Positions 1 through 5,171 of a DNA stretch of 5,171 nt are shown piece after piece. Numbering within the stretch: position 1 is the stretch's first letter; every line of letters starts with the position of its first letter. A model generated the notes under the pieces. It was given only the letters and a program-made list of their open reading frames with translations. It was not told the origin of the DNA and made no database searches. The translations under genes were made by a program, and so were the position numbers. Source of the DNA: Candidatus Woesearchaeota archaeon (GTDB lineage: Archaea > Nanobdellota > Nanobdellia > Woesearchaeales > GW2011-AR9); assembly GCA_016213985.1 (NCBI GenBank), contig JACRPJ010000110.1, positions 1 through 5,171 of the forward strand, read 5' to 3'.

Positions 1-647
1 CAAAATACGAAGGGGATTTAGTACTTCCCCAACGCGTACTGAAGAGACTTCCCTCCAGGTTAGTGCTGGCTACACCGGTGCAATTCTTAGCTTTTCAGGA
101 AGAGATTAAACGAAAATTAGAAGAGAATGGAAAAGAAGTAATCTTGTTTAAGAGTCGGCACGGAAAATCTTTAGGGCAAATTCTGGGCTGCGATGTGTCT
201 AACTTCCCCGGAGATTATGATGCTTTCCTCTATGTTGGCGATGGAAAGTTTCATCCCACGGCGCTATTGTATGCTAATCAGAAACCCGTTTATTGCTATA
301 ATCCCTTTATTCATAATATTCATAAGTTAGAGCTTTTAGATCAAAAGTATTCAGATAAGATTGTACAGAGGAAGAAGTGGCAGTTAGCTAAGTTCTTGGC
401 TTCTAAAAGAATTGGGATTATCGTTACGACTAAACCTGGGCAGAGCCAGAGCAGGGTAGCAGAAGAATTAAGAGATAAATTAGAAAAGACCGGAAAACAG
501 GTTTTCTTTTTTCTCGGGGATGGAATTGATTATTCACAGTTAGAAAATTTTAATTTTGTCGACGTATGGATTAACACTGCTTGTCCCCGGATGGTAGAAG
601 ATTTTAAATGTTTGAATATACAGGATTTGAATGAGGTGGGTTTTTAG
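1..647 (+). CDS. dph2: 2-(3-amino-3-carboxypropyl)histidine synthase Dph2, 3' part (5' end outside window)
   Basis: Archaeal Dph2 is a homodimeric [4Fe-4S] enzyme that cleaves S-adenosylmethionine non-canonically. It transfers the 3-amino-3-carboxypropyl group to a histidine of elongation factor 2, the first step of diphthamide synthesis. The frame is open from the first full codon (3-5), and the GTG at 63 is internal, because coding sequence such as LPSRLVLATPVQFL runs through it. About 214 residues are visible, against roughly 320-340 for the full family. Family landmarks are LGCD (Cys codon 189-191), YVGDGKFHP, the TTKPGQ segment near 423-441, and NTACPR (Cys codon 582-584). The two cysteines match the second and third cluster ligands; the first would lie upstream of the window. 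The stop is followed only by a weak T-run. It shows no sign of operon linkage to the next gene, which has its own promoter. Identification is from remembered family motifs, not a search. Confidence 0.9.
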   Translation, partial: KYEGDLVLPQRVLKRLPSRLVLATPVQFLAFQEEIKRKLEENGKEVILFKSRHGKSLGQILGCDVSNFPGDYDAFLYVGDGKFHPTALLYANQKPVYCYNPFIHNIHKLELLDQKYSDKIVQRKKWQLAKFLASKRIGIIVTTKPGQSQSRVAEELRDKLEKTGKQVFFFLGDGIDYSQLENFNFVDVWINTACPRMVEDFKCLNIQDLNEVGF

Positions 648-689
648 CGCAGTCTTTCTACACAGTTCAATAGTAAAATAGTAAACATC

Positions 690-706
690 CGACGGATAAT
701 CGACGG
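690..706 (+). repeat. Direct repeat CGACGG, 11-bp period, upstream of promoter
   Basis: CGACGG occurs at 690-695 and again at 701-706. The two copies sit on the same DNA face, one helical turn apart, and end just before the A-rich BRE of the downstream promoter. They are GC-rich in an AT-rich intergenic stretch. A second short direct repeat, TAGTAAA, lies at 671-677 and 679-685. The position suits an activator or regulator site, but no regulator is identified. Confidence 0.5.
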
Positions 707-708
707 GT

Positions 709-729
709 AAAAAGAAACATTTATAAATA
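709..729 (+). promoter_or_regulatory. BRE/TATA promoter of the 83-residue protein gene
   Basis: An A/G-rich BRE-like stretch (AAAAAGAAAC, 709-718) leads directly into a near-consensus archaeal TATA box (TTTATAAATA, 720-729). Transcription would start about 25 bases downstream, near 748-752, giving a leader of about 40 bases before the ATG at 793. The first 18 bases recur with one mismatch on the opposite strand upstream of top6B. Confidence 0.75.
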
Positions 730-733
730 AAAG

Positions 734-767
734 AGTTTTCTTTAGGGTAGGAAAACTAAATGTTTTC
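734..767 (+). repeat. Overlapping inverted repeats between TATA box and leader
   Basis: AGTTTTC (734-740) is the exact inverse of GAAAACT (751-757), with a 10-base spacer. GAAAAC (751-756) is also the exact inverse of GTTTTC (762-767), with a 5-base spacer. The middle arm can therefore pair with either side. With a start site predicted near 750, the first palindrome spans the interval from TATA box to start site, where a repressor would block transcription. The second would fold at the extreme 5' end of the mRNA. Both roles are inference. Confidence 0.5.
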
Positions 768-792
768 AAATACAAAAAGAGGAGGGTGAAAA

Positions 793-1044
793 ATGGCTGA
801 AATTGTAGCAAAAACAGGTGTTAAGAAGCAAAAAGGCTGGCTCTATTTCTTAGACAAGGGCGGAAATGTAGCTCGTGCGATGATGAGCAGAGCAGGAAGA
901 AAGAAAGGCAAAGCCAAGAAGGAAGTTGTAGCTAAGGCAGGCGTGAAGAAACAGTCTGGTTATTTGTACTTCATTGACAAGAAGGGAAATGTCTGCAGAG
1001 CTAAGATGGCCCGAGGAAGAAAGGCCAAAAAGAAGAAGAGATAA
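793..1044 (+). CDS. Small lysine/arginine-rich protein with two tandem 41-residue modules
   Basis: I cannot assign this 83-residue protein to a named family. It has 21 Lys and 7 Arg against 4 acidic residues, so it is strongly basic, and it has no signal peptide or membrane segment. Two modules repeat with a period of 41 residues (residues 3-33 and 44-74; 22 of 31 positions identical). Each has the core GVKKQ-x-G-aromatic-LYF-x-DK-x-GNV-x-RA-x-M-x-R followed by a K/R-rich tail. Alternation in the core suggests a small beta hairpin. The start is secure: a strong Shine-Dalgarno (GGAGGGTGA, 781-789) sits just before the ATG. It has its own strong promoter and a T-rich terminator, so it is monocistronic and probably well expressed. 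The basic tails suggest binding to DNA, RNA or ribosomes, which is inference; a chromatin-like or ribosome-associated role would both fit. Confidence 0.85.
   Translation: MAEIVAKTGVKKQKGWLYFLDKGGNVARAMMSRAGRKKGKAKKEVVAKAGVKKQSGYLYFIDKKGNVCRAKMARGRKAKKKKR
799..1014 (+). repeat. Intragenic tandem duplication, 123-bp period
   Basis: Codons 3-33 (799-891) and 44-74 (922-1014) encode two copies of the same module, offset by exactly 123 bases. The DNA has diverged more than the protein, mostly at synonymous or conservative positions, which suggests an old duplication kept by selection on the protein. Confidence 0.8.
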
Positions 1045-1046
1045 AC

Positions 1047-1070
1047 TCTTTGTTTTTTATTTTTTTTATT
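1047..1070 (+). terminator. T-rich transcription terminator after the 83-residue gene
   Basis: Directly after the TAA stop, the coding strand has runs of T6 (1053-1058) and T8 (1060-1067) with no strong hairpin before them. This is the usual form of intrinsic termination in archaea. Confidence 0.7.
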
Positions 1071-1072
1071 GT

Positions 1073-1252
1073 TTATATACTCTTTTCATGTTTCTCCATT
1101 ATCTTGTCTATCTTCTCAAGTGCAACTGGCAGAGATATGCGGTTGGTTGGATCTGCTGCAACCAGACGTTCATGAAGTCTATTTATATCCGGGTCACGAA
1201 TAATGTATGTTCTTCCCCCATGATGGTCTTCTGCCTCTTTCCGACCTATAAT
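1073..1252 (-). pseudogene. Coding-like small reading frame without a start codon (remnant or frameshifted gene)
   Basis: On the - strand a frame is open from 1300 down to a TAA at 1073-1075. Its last 58 codons (1249 to 1076) read like real protein: charged, balanced, with segments GGRTYIIRDPDINRLHERL and ALEKIDKIMEKHEKSI that suggest a short strand-helix-helix domain. No ATG, GTG or TTG occurs in frame until near the end. An ATG at 1221-1219 lies one base out of frame, just before a run of five G. One more G there would give an intact 49-codon gene beginning MGGRTYIIRDP. It could be a decayed gene, a gene with an ATT/ATA start, a sequencing slip, or chance. I do not recognise the family. The gene would converge on the 83-residue gene, and no T-run follows it on its own strand. 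Confidence 0.35.
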
Positions 1253-1262
1253 TTTATATAAT
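1253..1262 (+). promoter_or_regulatory. TATA box of the methyltransferase operon (leaderless)
   Basis: TTTATATAAT is centred about 26-27 bases before the ATG at 1284, which is the spacing that puts the transcription start on the start codon. No Shine-Dalgarno precedes that ATG, which agrees with a leaderless mRNA. The element is nearly palindromic and could also serve the - strand frame to its left. Confidence 0.6.
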
Positions 1263-1283
1263 ATATGGTTTTGAATTGGTTTA

Positions 1284-2150
1284 ATGAACGAAGATAATAG
1301 TTATACCGAGGAGCTCCCTCCCGAGAACAGATTAAATGAACTTTCTGCTCAGGAGTGGTTAAGGTTTACTAAAACCTGGTTCGTTCATAATCCTCCGCCG
1401 AGAAAGAAAGACGAGCTTCTGCATCCGGCTAAATATCCGGAAAAGATGGTTGAGGAGTTTATCAAATTCTTCACCAAAACCGGAGCAGTAGTGCTAGATC
1501 CTTTTCTGGGTACGGGAAGCACCTTAGTAGCATGCTATAATACTAAGAGGAATGGTATCGGAATTGAGTTGCAGAAGAAATATGTCCAAATTGCCCGAGA
1601 GAGAATCAAGAGATTGGATGCGCAATTTCAACTGGCTCAGGAAGGAGCAAAGCAATACTGCAAGCAAATCGTGGTTAGAGGAGATTCTTCGAAGATAAAT
1701 GAGCTCTGGAAGGAGTATAACCTCCCTAAAATAGATTTTATCATTACCTCTCCCCCTTACGGCCCAATGTTAAATAAGAAAGGGTTGGTTACCAGGGAAA
1801 GAGAAGAACAGGGTTTAGATTTAAAGTACAGCAAGGATGAAAACGATTTGGGGAATGCTTGTAGTTACGAGGAGTTTTTATCTCGATTAGTGGACATTTT
1901 TGTTAAAATTAAGCCCCTGCTTAAAGAAGGGGCTTATTTAGCAGTAGTCCTGCAGAATTATATGGACAAAGGGAACTACATTACTTTAGCTTGGGATTTC
2001 GCTAAGGAGATGAGCAAGCATTATCAATTGCGGGGGGAGCGTCTCTGGCTCCAAGACAACAAAACTTTATATCCTTATGGGTATAAGTACAGTTTTGTGC
2101 CTAATGTACATCACCATTATTGTTTAATATTCAAGCATGATAAAAATTAA
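1284..2150 (+). CDS. Site-specific DNA methyltransferase, N4-cytosine/N6-adenine type, permuted motif order
   Basis: The protein transfers a methyl group from S-adenosylmethionine to an exocyclic amino group in DNA. Motif X-like HPAKYPE (residues 47-53) leads to the AdoMet-binding motif I, DPFLGTGST (72-80), then IGIE (92-95, motif II region), and only later the catalytic TSPPY (155-159, motif IV). SPPY favours N4-methylcytosine, although N6-adenine is not excluded. The order X-I-IV differs from the usual beta-class order (IV then X-I), so the domain is circularly permuted relative to many PF01555 enzymes. The N-terminal segment LSAQEWLRFTKTWF with NPPPRKKDE is a recurring lead-in in such enzymes, as I recall. 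The C-terminal region (about 160-288) probably contributes target recognition. The ATG is the first in frame after a stop at 1272. The gene heads a three-gene overlapping operon; no classical restriction enzyme is evident beside it. Confidence 0.88.
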   Translation: MNEDNSYTEELPPENRLNELSAQEWLRFTKTWFVHNPPPRKKDELLHPAKYPEKMVEEFIKFFTKTGAVVLDPFLGTGSTLVACYNTKRNGIGIELQKKYVQIARERIKRLDAQFQLAQEGAKQYCKQIVVRGDSSKINELWKEYNLPKIDFIITSPPYGPMLNKKGLVTREREEQGLDLKYSKDENDLGNACSYEEFLSRLVDIFVKIKPLLKEGAYLAVVLQNYMDKGNYITLAWDFAKEMSKHYQLRGERLWLQDNKTLYPYGYKYSFVPNVHHHYCLIFKHDKN

Positions 2151-2331
2151 AAATCATTTTTGGAGAGAAGTAGTGGGAATTTCTTTAATAATTGTTGGTA
2201 TACTTGGTCTTTTCTTGCCAGTCATACCTGGTTGGATTTTTATCATTGCTGGCCTAATTGTATTAAAGGTCCATTTCTTAAAAGAGTTCTTTAAAAAGCT
2301 CAAGAAAAAGGGGATCATTAGAAATGTTTAA
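2137..2331 (+). CDS. Small two-helix membrane protein, PGPGW-like
   Basis: This 64-residue protein has a short basic start, a first hydrophobic helix (about residues 12-28), a turn with P28-x-x-P31-G-W33, a second helix (about 33-48) and a lysine-rich tail (KKLKKKG). The glycine-patterned hairpin with a PGW turn resembles the bacterial PGPGW putative transmembrane proteins (PF09656), whose function is not established. The positive tail predicts a cytoplasmic C-terminus, so both ends are probably inside. Its ATG lies within the methyltransferase gene (14-base overlap) without a clear Shine-Dalgarno, so translation is probably coupled. It could anchor the neighbouring proteins at the membrane, or it could be an unrelated passenger; the sequence does not decide. 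Confidence 0.75.
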   Translation: MIKIKNHFWREVVGISLIIVGILGLFLPVIPGWIFIIAGLIVLKVHFLKEFFKKLKKKGIIRNV

Positions 2332-2944
2332 AACCATTTTAAATTTTTTATTGGGCAAGAGAAAAGAGGATTCTTCTAGTTTTGATTATCTGCAATACAC
2401 TGTTCCCAAGCCCTCGATAGATAATTTCATTCAGCAAGCCAGACAAAAGATTGCTATCGAAGGCTGGGGGGAGCAGGGGAGAAATGTAGAAGTGAAAATC
2501 CGCAATTTTGTTTCCTGCTGGATTACGGAAGAGGGATTTAAGCAACTGCTCATCAAGAAAAAGAAATGGTTTAGGTACCGCGGATTGTACTTTGGCGATG
2601 CTGCCGGGGCGGGAGCGGATTTCACCGTGAGGATTAACGGAAAAGAAACCACTGTTGGATTGCGAAGCATCAGTCCGGATTCGTTAAATAAATGGAAATC
2701 GGTAGCCTATCCCGATGACCGTTTCATGCACGAGAAAGAAAAGATTGCTGATTATCATGTCGTCTGCTCCCAGAAGAAAGGAAAAGCACGTTTTTATGGT
2801 GCACTTTCTAAGTCAGAATTGTTGTCAGAACTCCAGCACTCCCCGAGGCTGTACAGCAAAACAAACCAGGAACATTTTCGGGTAATCCCTCTAGGCAAGT
2901 TTAGATTCGAGAAGCTTCTGGAACTGCTGGAGAAGATGAAATAG
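2324..2944 (+). CDS. Uncharacterised 206-residue protein with possible divergent PD-(D/E)XK nuclease core
   Basis: I do not recognise a named family. The protein is soluble, with no signal peptide or membrane helix. The N-terminal half (to about 85) is mixed helix with a basic patch (LLIKKKKWFRYRG). The central part reads as a strand containing D99 (GADFTV), a turn, a second strand with VGLRS (111-115), a helix, then strands ADYHVV (142-147) and ARFYGALSK (155-163). This is the strand-strand-helix-strand order of restriction-endonuclease-like folds, with Asp where the first metal ligand should be. The usual (E/D)xK on the second strand is replaced by G-L-R, although E108 and K107 are near. 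It could therefore be a variant active site, an inactive relative, or a different fold. A polar conserved-looking segment (SPRLYSKTNQEHFRVIPL) follows. The start at 2324 overlaps the upstream gene by 8 bases and has AGGGGAT at 2309-2315. The position behind a DNA methyltransferase supports a DNA-related role, which is inference. Confidence 0.7.
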   Translation: MFKTILNFLLGKRKEDSSSFDYLQYTVPKPSIDNFIQQARQKIAIEGWGEQGRNVEVKIRNFVSCWITEEGFKQLLIKKKKWFRYRGLYFGDAAGAGADFTVRINGKETTVGLRSISPDSLNKWKSVAYPDDRFMHEKEKIADYHVVCSQKKGKARFYGALSKSELLSELQHSPRLYSKTNQEHFRVIPLGKFRFEKLLELLEKMK

Positions 2945-2982
2945 TAAGATGTATATAAGAGTATATTGATTATGAGCCCTCC

Positions 2983-3080
2983 AAAAAATATGGTGAAAAG
3001 AGAACACTAAGACCTCTTCCTAAAACTTGTTTCTCAGAACGAGGCTGGGGATGAGCAAACCGGGGTTGGTACGAAATTGC
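2983..3080 (-). ncRNA. Candidate small antisense-oriented RNA in the gap before top6B
   Basis: A strong BRE/TATA reading leftward (3120 to 3101) predicts a - strand start near 3080. The stretch that follows has no usable reading frame. It holds a hairpin pairing 3013-3019 with 3037-3044 (CCTCTTC against GAACGAGG on the + strand, one bulged base) and reaches a T6 run on the - strand (2988-2983). A transcript of about 98 bases would result. I find no clear C/D or H/ACA boxes, and the RNA family is unknown. Confidence 0.25.
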
Positions 3081-3100
3081 CAAACTCAGCAAACCGTAAT

Positions 3101-3121
3101 TCTTATAAACGTTTCTTTTTT
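3101..3121. promoter_or_regulatory. Possibly bidirectional promoter upstream of top6B
   Basis: Read on the + strand, CTTATAAAC is centred about 26 bases before the top6B ATG at 3132. It can place transcription start on the start codon; the TGAGG at 3126-3130 is too close to serve as a Shine-Dalgarno. Read on the - strand, 3120 to 3103 is a better promoter: it matches the BRE/TATA at 709-726 in 17 of 18 bases. The T6 at 3116-3121 on the + strand is the complement of that A-rich BRE. Confidence 0.5.
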
Positions 3122-3131
3122 AATCTGAGGT

Positions 3132-4781
3132 ATGAGTCCAAGCAATGGTAATGGAACACCAAAAACCGCTGAAGAACTAGCTAAGAAGCAACGGGATATT
3201 TCTATTGCTGAATTTTTTGAGAAAAATAGACATTTATTGGGCTTTGATAATCCCCGAAAAGCGCTTTTAACTGCAGTAAAAGAAGCAGTAGATAACGCTT
3301 TAGACGCTGGTGAAGAGGCTCGAATCTTGCCCGAAATTAGCGTAGAATTGATCCAGTTGGGAGAAACTCGCTTTCGCATGATCACAGAAGATAACGGCCC
3401 GGGAATCGTAAAAGAGCAGATTCCTAAGATTTTTGCTAAATTATTATACGGCTCAAAGTTTCACAAACTGGCGCAGAGCCGAGGTCAGCAAGGCATAGGC
3501 ATCTCTGCTGCGGTGCTGTACGGACAATTGACCACTGGAAAGCCTGCTTTTATCCTTTCCAAGACCGGACCCGACAAAAAAGCTTATCAGTTCAAATTGA
3601 AGATTAATACTCAGAACAATAATCCTGATGTTGAGGACGAGGGATCGATGGAGTGGGAAGGTAAAGAGCATGGCACCCGAATTGAGATTGATTTAGAGGG
3701 CTCATATGTGAAAGGTCGTCAGTCCGTAGATGAGTACATCAAAGAGACGGCCATCGTCAATCCCCATGCTACAATAATTTATACTAATCCGGAGGCTAGT
3801 CAAGTGATTTATCCCCGAGCAACAGATAAACTGCCCCCGGAACCTAAAGAAATCCAGCCTCATCCTTATGGAGTAGAACTAGGAAGACTAATAAAAATGC
3901 TGGAGAGCACCGAATGCCGCACGCTGCAGCAGTTTCTTACCACTGAGTTTTGTCGGGTGGGAGTAGGCACGGCTAAGGAAATCTGCGAAAATGCTGCCCT
4001 GCTTCCGAATACGAAACCCCGCAATTTTACTCGAGAAATGGCTGAACAGTTGCATAGTGGAATCCAAAAAACCAGGGTTATGGCCCCGCCCATCGATTGC
4101 TTAAGCCCAATCGGGGAGGAGCTACTCGAACGCAGCTCGAAGAAAGAAATCAATGCAGAATTTTACACCGCAGTTAGTCGCCCAGTCTTTGTATATCGAG
4201 GAAACCCTTTCCAAGTAGAAGTGGGAGTTGCTTACGGCGGTACTCAACCTAAAGATGAGCAAGTGATTTTGTTAAGATTTGCAAACAGAGTTCCTCTGCT
4301 GTACCAACAGGGAGCTTGTGCCTTCACCAAATCCGTTCTAACCACCAATTGGAAATCCTATGGTTTGCAGCAAAGTAATGGTGCTCTTCCGGTCGGACCA
4401 ATGACTCTCCTATTACACATCGCTTCGGTATGGGTACCGTTTACTTCTGAATCAAAGGAAGCACTGGCTCATTATCCTGAAATTATCAAAGAAATAAAGT
4501 TAGCGCTGCAGGAGACAGGAAGAAAGCTACAAGCGTATGTGCATAAAAAAGTCAGGGTGCAAAGTCAATTAGAACGAGCTGACCTGTTTGATAATTATAT
4601 TCCGGAAGTAGCCGATGCCTTGGGTAAATTAACTGGTGAGAATAAAGAAGTTTTGATTAAAAAACTTAAAGAAATGATTAAGAAGGAAGATATCCAGCAG
4701 CAGATATTCCAGATGGAGACACCCAAAGGGGAAGTTGAAGAGGAAACCAAGATGTCCGAGAGGAGCGAGGAAGAGGATTAA
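3132..4781 (+). CDS. top6B: DNA topoisomerase VI subunit B (GHKL ATPase)
   Basis: Top6B is the ATPase subunit of the type IIB A2B2 topoisomerase. ATP-driven dimerisation captures a DNA segment and drives its passage through the break made by subunit A. At 549 residues it is a normal length (about 530-650). The Bergerat ATP site is complete: [10 protein letters not shown] with catalytic Glu51 and Mg-ligand Asn55, EDNGPGI (86-92), and the ATP-lid glycines GQQGIG (118-123). The helix-two-turn-helix insert lies around residues 245-320. The transducer domain follows, including [10 protein letters not shown] and NWKSYG, whose Lys408 matches the switch lysine that contacts the ATP gamma-phosphate. 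The C-terminus is a charged, coiled-coil-like segment with an acidic tail (SERSEEED). The N-terminal [19 protein letters not shown] is typical of euryarchaeal-type sequences. The ATG at 3132 lies just before this conserved start; MSPSNGNG is a short extension. top6A follows after one base. Confidence 0.97.
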   Translation: MSPSNGNGTPKTAEELAKKQRDISIAEFFEKNRHLLGFDNPRKALLTAVKEAVDNALDAGEEARILPEISVELIQLGETRFRMITEDNGPGIVKEQIPKIFAKLLYGSKFHKLAQSRGQQGIGISAAVLYGQLTTGKPAFILSKTGPDKKAYQFKLKINTQNNNPDVEDEGSMEWEGKEHGTRIEIDLEGSYVKGRQSVDEYIKETAIVNPHATIIYTNPEASQVIYPRATDKLPPEPKEIQPHPYGVELGRLIKMLESTECRTLQQFLTTEFCRVGVGTAKEICENAALLPNTKPRNFTREMAEQLHSGIQKTRVMAPPIDCLSPIGEELLERSSKKEINAEFYTAVSRPVFVYRGNPFQVEVGVAYGGTQPKDEQVILLRFANRVPLLYQQGACAFTKSVLTTNWKSYGLQQSNGALPVGPMTLLLHIASVWVPFTSESKEALAHYPEIIKEIKLALQETGRKLQAYVHKKVRVQSQLERADLFDNYIPEVADALGKLTGENKEVLIKKLKEMIKKEDIQQQIFQMETPKGEVEEETKMSERSEEED

Positions 4782-4782
4782 C

Positions 4783-5171
4783 ATGGCCAAGAGCGAACAA
4801 AAAAGAAATACCGGGGGGCATACTTGTGCTGCTTGCAAGAACATGCTTAAACACACTCCAAAAGAAGAGTTAGTCATCCTGGGGAAAAACATCGTTCAGG
4901 ATATCCATAAAGGGAAGAACCCAAAAATAGAATTGTCGGTGAGAGGACTTAGCAATGTTTTTTATGACAAAGAAGCTAAAACTCTGGCTTTAGGAGACAA
5001 AACTGCACAAAGATTATTTTTCAATGTGGCTCATGCCAAAAAATTCTTGCAGACGGTAGAAGTGGCTTCCATTTGTAAAAACTTACTGGATGTGAGCAAG
5101 CACGCCAGCTTGAGAGATGTCATCTACATGGCCAAGCGTACCATTCCCAATACTAAAATAAATGTAGTAGA
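4783..5171 (+). CDS. top6A: DNA topoisomerase VI subunit A (Spo11-like), 5' part (3' end outside window)
   Basis: Top6A is the DNA-cleaving subunit, homologous to Spo11. It makes a double-strand break with two-base 5' overhangs through a covalent tyrosyl link. The 129 codons visible cover the N-terminus and most of the winged-helix 5Y-CAP domain: IELSVRGLSNVFYD (49-62), LALGDK (68-73), NVAHAKKFLQT (81-91) and ASLRDVIYMAKRTI (108-121). Tyr115 (codon 5125-5127) is in the position of the catalytic tyrosine of the RDxYY-type motif; the first Tyr of that pair is Ile114 here. The Toprim domain lies beyond the window. The ATG is one base after the top6B stop and is served by purine-rich sequence at 4763-4776 within top6B, so the two subunits are translated together. 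The N-terminus carries H13-x-C15-x-x-C18, which is unusual; a metal site is possible but not shown. Confidence 0.95.
   Translation, partial: MAKSEQKRNTGGHTCAACKNMLKHTPKEELVILGKNIVQDIHKGKNPKIELSVRGLSNVFYDKEAKTLALGDKTAQRLFFNVAHAKKFLQTVEVASICKNLLDVSKHASLRDVIYMAKRTIPNTKINVV

Noticed and set aside
63..65. GTG at 63 as the start of the first gene
   Set aside because: The frame is open to the window edge and the residues before it match the family, so the true start lies upstream of the window.
974..1261. 95-codon + strand reading frame overlapping the end of the basic protein gene
   Set aside because: It starts inside a secure gene, runs through the T-rich terminator, and gives a Phe/Tyr/Cys-rich product with no ribosome site. 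The - strand frame over the same DNA looks more protein-like.
2951..3012. TATA-like GTATATAAGA (2951-2960) with a 12-codon frame at 2972 (MSPPKNMVKREH)
   Set aside because: The ATG lies too close to the TATA-like element for it to be inside the transcript, and no ribosome site is present. The resemblance to the MSPSNGNG start of top6B is too short to call a duplication.
3049..3128. Box C/D small RNA (GGGATGA at 3049 and CTGA at 3125)
   Set aside because: The C box has a mismatch, the spacing is longer than usual for archaeal C/D RNAs, no D'/C' pair is evident, and the span contains the top6B TATA box.
4089..4116. Hairpin in top6B (CCC + CGATTG paired with CAATCG + GGG)
   Set aside because: It lies in conserved coding sequence ([14 protein letters not shown]), and one bulged stem in a long gene is expected by chance.
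3086..4892. Several - strand reading frames of 72-99 codons across and just past top6B
   Set aside because: They are shadows of the strongly conserved top6B and top6A frames, with low-complexity, Ser/Phe/Leu-rich products and no promoters or ribosome sites.
1..5171. tRNA, rRNA, CRISPR array, insertion sequence or integration site
   Set aside because: No tRNA-like T-loop, regularly spaced repeats, transposase frame or terminal inverted repeats were found on reading both strands.

Overview
The window looks like a piece of an archaeal chromosome. It carries the 3' part of a diphthamide synthase gene (dph2) and a DNA topoisomerase VI operon (top6B-top6A). Its intergenic regions hold archaeal BRE/TATA promoters, including two placed for leaderless transcripts. 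The moderately AT-rich sequence, the compact overlapping genes and the small lysine-rich proteins would suit a small-genome archaeon such as a DPANN lineage, but that placement is inference.

Layout, left to right, with all confident genes on the + strand: (1) 1-647, the C-terminal two thirds of Dph2. (2) 648-792, a regulatory region with a BRE/TATA promoter, a one-turn direct repeat and overlapping inverted repeats. (3) 793-1044, a very basic 83-residue protein made of two tandem copies of a 41-residue module, followed by a T-rich terminator. (4) 1045-1283, a short gap with a coding-like but start-less reading frame on the - strand, and the TATA box of the next operon. (5) 1284-2944, a tight operon of three overlapping genes: a permuted SPPY-type DNA methyltransferase, a 64-residue two-helix membrane protein of PGPGW type, and a 206-residue protein that I do not recognise but whose core reads like a divergent PD-(D/E)XK nuclease fold. 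(6) 2945-3131, a gap with a promoter that may fire both ways and may make a small RNA on the - strand. (7) 3132 to the end, top6B and the first 129 codons of top6A.

Topoisomerase VI (A2B2) relaxes and decatenates DNA, and Dph2 starts diphthamide synthesis on elongation factor 2; both are housekeeping. The accessory part is the methyltransferase cassette between them. Its gene overlaps imply co-translation, and the 206-residue protein is the natural candidate for a partner activity, either restriction-like or unknown. The clearest regulatory signal is an 18-base BRE/TATA element. It occurs upstream of the 83-residue gene and again, on the opposite strand, upstream of top6B, with 17 of 18 bases identical.
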